Origin: Oscillospiraceae bacterium
GTDB taxonomy: Bacteria > Bacillota_A > Clostridia > Oscillospirales > Ruminococcaceae
Direction of reading: 5' to 3'
Assembly (NCBI GenBank): GCA_018109965.1
Contig: JAGBFE010000353.1
Span: 1-8,580 of the forward strand
DNA: 8,580 nucleotides
In this document: one piece after another, positions 6,801 through 8,580 of the stretch
Position numbering within the stretch: position 1 is the stretch's first letter
Layout of the letters: every line of letters begins with the position of its first letter
Translations under genes and position numbers: made by a program
Notes under the pieces: model-generated
Databases searched by the model: none
Seen by the model: the letters and a program-made list of their open reading frames with translations, nothing else
What the model was told of the DNA's origin: nothing

Positions 6801-7742
6801 TTATTCATCAATGGAAACACCAAGTGTTTCGGTGAGTTTTTTGTATTCTTCGCTGAGTTTGAGTGTGTATGGGCCAGGAACTACGCTGCCGATTTTTTTG
6901 CCGTCAATCATCTTTACAGGAGCAAGTTCTGCAACTGTGCCGCAGATGAAAACTTCGTCGGCATTGTAGAATTCGTGAACGGAAACATTTCTTTCTTCAA
7001 CTTTCATGCCCAAATCTTTTGCAATTTTGATAAGTGTTTTTCTTGTTACACCAGGCAACTGGGAGTCTACAGTAGGCAGAATAAATACGCCGTCTTTTAT
7101 CATCTGCAAACTTGTGGAGTTTGTTTCTGCAACATAACCGTTCTGGTCCAGCATAATTGCTTCATCAGCACCCTGACGGATAGCTTCAATTGCAGCCATA
7201 ATCTGGTTAAGCTGGTTGCAGCAGTGGATTTTTGGGTCCATATACTGTGGATTATAACGTTTAAGCCAGGTTGTTACAAGTGTTACGCCCTCTTTGTTAA
7301 AAATTGGAGGTTTCTGGTCAACACAGATTACAATTGAAGATTTTGTGATGTTGAGTGTTGGGTGCATACCTGTCTGAGCTTTAAAACCGCGTGTAATCTG
7401 CAGTCTCATATGCAAATCTGTAAAACCTGCATCGATATTTCTGCGGATAAGTTCTTTTACGATTTCCTTGAGTTCTTCAGGTGTTTTGCCGATATCGATA
7501 TCCAGAGTGTAACAGGATTCGTAAAGGCGTTTGATGTGTTCGTCAAGGCGATAAACTCTTCTTCCATATGCGCGGATACCTTCGTAAACGCCGTCGCCAT
7601 GCTGGAAACCGGAGTCATAAACTGAGATAACAGCTTCAGATTTTTTTACAAATTCGCCGTTGACATAAAGAATTGTGTCTGCTATTTTGTTGCCGTGCAG
7701 CATAATGCTGCCATCTGGGTTTACCTGGGATAATTTGTACAT
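6801..7742 (-). CDS. Class IV PLP-dependent aminotransferase, branched-chain aminotransferase-like
   Basis: A 313-residue cytosolic fold-type IV aminotransferase that moves an amino group between an amino acid and a 2-keto acid via pyridoxal phosphate. Marks of the branched-chain group are YDSGFQHGDGVYEGIRAY (42-59), RLDEHIKRL (65-73), the probable PLP lysine Lys171 in DPKIHCCN, Glu206 in VAETNST (phosphate/pyridine contact region), LPGVTRKTL (229-237), and CGTVAELAPVKMIDGKKIG (267-285). The lysine neighbourhood reads KIHCCNQLNQ where IlvE enzymes usually have a K-x-x-GNYL-like pattern, so substrate preference could differ; D-amino acid or amine transaminase activity cannot be excluded. The start at 7742 has a strong AAGGAGGA site (7747-7754). 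It is first in a transcript with the antiporter at 5334-6761, under a promoter flanked by two regulator-type palindromes. Confidence 0.92.
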   Translation of the reverse strand: MYKLSQVNPDGSIMLHGNKIADTILYVNGEFVKKSEAVISVYDSGFQHGDGVYEGIRAYGRRVYRLDEHIKRLYESCYTLDIDIGKTPEELKEIVKELIRRNIDAGFTDLHMRLQITRGFKAQTGMHPTLNITKSSIVICVDQKPPIFNKEGVTLVTTWLKRYNPQYMDPKIHCCNQLNQIMAAIEAIRQGADEAIMLDQNGYVAETNSTSLQMIKDGVFILPTVDSQLPGVTRKTLIKIAKDLGMKVEERNVSVHEFYNADEVFICGTVAELAPVKMIDGKKIGSVVPGPYTLKLSEEYKKLTETLGVSIDE

Positions 7743-7797
7743 AAAATCCTCCTTTGTTTTTGTTATGATATTACTTTAATTATTGGTCGCGTGGTAT

Positions 7798-7812
7798 ATT
7801 GGTATTACCATT
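7798..7812. promoter_or_regulatory. Proximal operator, TGGTATTACCA palindrome at the transcription start
   Basis: The 11-base palindrome TGGTATTACCA (7800-7810, centred on T7805) lies just downstream of the aminotransferase -10 box, at about +4 to +14. Bound protein there would block initiation or escape. The GGT-n3-ACC geometry is that of FadR-subfamily GntR operators. Nearby TGGTAT (7792-7797) and TTGGT (7783-7787) repeat the half site. Confidence 0.65.
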
Positions 7813-7819
7813 TGTCCAT

Positions 7820-7848
7820 ATTGTAGCCTGTATATCATTAACAGTCAA
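7820..7848 (-). promoter_or_regulatory. Promoter of the aminotransferase-antiporter operon
   Basis: On the minus strand TTGACT (7843-7848) is followed by exactly 17 bases and TACAAT (7820-7825), each 5 of 6 to consensus. Initiation near 7813 gives a leader of about 70 bases to the ATG at 7742. It is bracketed by two matching palindromes, implying tight repression. Confidence 0.78.
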
Positions 7849-7878
7849 TAGATTTGGAACAACTTTGTACAATTGACC

Positions 7879-7895
7879 AATTGGTATTACCAATT
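7879..7895. promoter_or_regulatory. Distal operator, 17-base palindrome AATTGGTATTACCAATT
   Basis: AATTGGT and ACCAATT are perfect inverted repeats around ATT. This is the pattern described for the FadR-subfamily regulator PdhR of E. coli (ATTGGT-n3-ACCAAT). It lies upstream of the -35 box, and its centre (7887) is 82 bases from the proximal operator centre (7805), close to eight helical turns. A second palindrome, ACCAATTGGT (7876-7885), overlaps it on the left. Confidence 0.7.
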
Positions 7896-7915
7896 TTGTG
7901 TAATTTAACAAATTT

Positions 7916-7944
7916 CATAACAGAATGAATGCAGTGCTGTTATG
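7916..7944. repeat. Inverted repeat CATAACAG / CTGTTATG
   Basis: CATAACAG (7916-7923) and CTGTTATG (7937-7944) are perfect complements separated by 13 bases, with arm centres 21 bases (two turns) apart. It could be a binding site for another dimeric regulator. No T run follows on either strand, so a terminator is unlikely. Confidence 0.4.
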
Positions 7945-7974
7945 GTGTAAAAACACAATTGGGTTATATATAAA

Positions 7975-8004
7975 CAAAAAGATATCTGTTCTTTCAGATA
8001 TCTT
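7975..8004 (-). terminator. Orphan terminator-like hairpin facing the minus strand
   Basis: AAGATATCTG (7979-7988) pairs perfectly with CAGATATCTT (7995-8004) around a 6-base loop. On the minus strand the stem is followed by TTTTTGTTT (from 7980 down), as in an intrinsic terminator; on the plus strand it is followed by A's. No minus-strand gene lies directly to its right. It may block antisense transcription coming from beyond 8187, or end an unseen small RNA. The stem is AT-rich, so efficiency is uncertain. Confidence 0.5.
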
Positions 8005-8045
8005 AAAAAACTATTGAATTTAAATGTGAATTGGCTTACGATATA

Positions 8046-8073
8046 TTCATAAAAAACAATAGTACACTATAAT
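8046..8073 (+). promoter_or_regulatory. Candidate promoter of the small acidic protein gene
   Basis: TTCATA (8046-8051) is followed after 16 bases by a perfect TATAAT (8068-8073). Initiation near 8080 gives a leader of about 107 bases. The -35 matches 4 of 6 positions, and the AT-rich surroundings lower confidence. Confidence 0.5.
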
Positions 8074-8186
8074 AAAAGATAGATATAAAATTTTATGAAC
8101 AAAATCAGCAGTGAAATTCTATATATAAATATTTTCGGCTGACTGTATGCAGATAACAAATTGTACAACCAAACAACGAGGTAACT

Positions 8187-8561
8187 ATGAACAACGAAAA
8201 TATGACATTTAAATTCTGGGATAAATATATGCATCTTGAACAGGAAGATTTAAAACTGTTCAATTTTGTGCTGCAGTTTGATTTTGGCGACGGCAACGGC
8301 GAGTATTCCTGTGAAGAACTGAAAGCTGCAGACCTTGATGTAAATCAGGTCCTTGGCTGCCTTAAATTTATTGTCTGCGGTTACAATGATGGGGTGCACA
8401 ACTATCTTGCTTTCCTTGATATTGATGAGGAAGGCGGCGTGGGCTACAACTTTTTCAAGGACGGCAGCGAACAGCCTGTTGCGGTGGAAGATGCCGAAAT
8501 TGTTGCGGCAAACATCTATGCAATTGTCAGCGACTGTCTGGTTGAAAATTTTGACAGATAA
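8187..8561 (+). CDS. Small acidic protein of unknown function
   Basis: A 124-residue protein that I do not recognise. It has no signal peptide or membrane segment and is strongly acidic (many Asp and Glu, few Lys/Arg), so it is probably cytosolic. It reads as alternating short strands and helices: FVLQFDFGDGNGEYSCEELKAADL (with a small acidic Asp/Gly turn at 31-37), a hydrophobic core GCLKFIVCGYND, then LAFLDIDEEGGVGYNFF and a C-terminal amphipathic helix EDAEIVAANIYAIVSDCL. Two or more Cys are present without a metal-binding spacing. GAGGT at 8178-8182 precedes the ATG at a short distance of 4 bases, and no better start exists. Codon use (GGC, GGCGAC, AAGGCGGC) resembles the other chromosomal genes, which supports it being real. 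It has its own candidate promoter, and the bases after the TAA (AAAAGCCTCTGATG) may begin a terminator cut by the window end. Confidence 0.75.
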   Translation: MNNENMTFKFWDKYMHLEQEDLKLFNFVLQFDFGDGNGEYSCEELKAADLDVNQVLGCLKFIVCGYNDGVHNYLAFLDIDEEGGVGYNFFKDGSEQPVAVEDAEIVAANIYAIVSDCLVENFDR

Positions 8562-8580
8562 AATAAAAGCCTCTGATGTC

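Larger units (their letters stand above)
7743..8186. other. Regulatory intergenic region between the aminotransferase and the small acidic protein gene
   Basis: 444 bases without a credible gene. From left to right it holds the aminotransferase ribosome binding site (7747-7754), a palindromic operator (7798-7812), the minus-strand promoter (7820-7848), and a second, longer operator (7879-7895). These are followed by an 8-base inverted repeat (7916-7944), an orphan minus-strand terminator-like hairpin (7979-8004), and a plus-strand promoter (8046-8073). A GAGGT site at 8178-8182 serves the plus-strand gene. The stretch 8080-8177 is AT-rich and shows nothing further. Confidence 0.75.

Noticed and set aside
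7873..7904. Possible plus-strand promoter TTGACC ... TGTAAT overlapping the distal operator.
   Set aside because: The spacer is 20 bases, too long for a good sigma-A promoter, and no gene begins within the next 280 bases; a better promoter lies at 8046-8073.

Overview
The window looks like a chromosomal segment of an anaerobic, low-to-moderate GC Bacillota, probably a clostridial gut or rumen-type organism. The reasons are the GGAGG-type ribosome binding sites on most genes, very AT-rich gaps between genes, sigma-A style TTGACA/TATAAT promoters, NhaC-family transporters, and a lipoprotein of a type I associate with Clostridia. No rRNA, tRNA, CRISPR array, integrase or insertion sequence was seen. 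The genus cannot be fixed from the sequence.

Left part (1-1509, minus strand): the 5' end of a sugar-nucleotide nucleotidyltransferase gene, running off the window, and upstream of it a complete galE (UDP-glucose 4-epimerase). Both point to nucleotide-sugar supply for surface glycans. The transferase has its own promoter in the 143-base gap. GalE has Cys at position 299, which suggests it may also act on N-acetylated UDP-sugars.

Middle (1510-3047): an AT-rich divergent region with a near-consensus promoter, a single plus-strand gene for a lipoprotein made of two about 150-residue repeats (about 65% identical by eye), and a strong terminator. Promoter quality, RBS, codon choice and terminator all suggest a highly expressed, monocistronic surface protein of unknown function. 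A second hairpin faces it and ends the minus-strand genes to the right.

Right-centre (3048-7895, minus strand): a compact locus. In transcription order it holds a class IV (branched-chain type) aminotransferase, an NhaC-family antiporter with the intact family motif, a terminator, a second and diverged NhaC paralogue, and a FadR-subfamily GntR regulator. The aminotransferase promoter (TTGACT-17-TACAAT) is flanked by two palindromes with core TGGTATTACCA. The distal one, AATTGGTATTACCAATT, fits the operator type known for PdhR-like FadR-family regulators. This suggests a self-contained unit: a keto/organic-acid sensing repressor controlling a transaminase and sodium-coupled transporters. That regulatory circuit is the most interesting inference in the window.

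Right end (7896-8580): a gap with an inverted repeat, an orphan minus-strand terminator-like hairpin and a plus-strand promoter, followed by a small acidic protein of unknown function.
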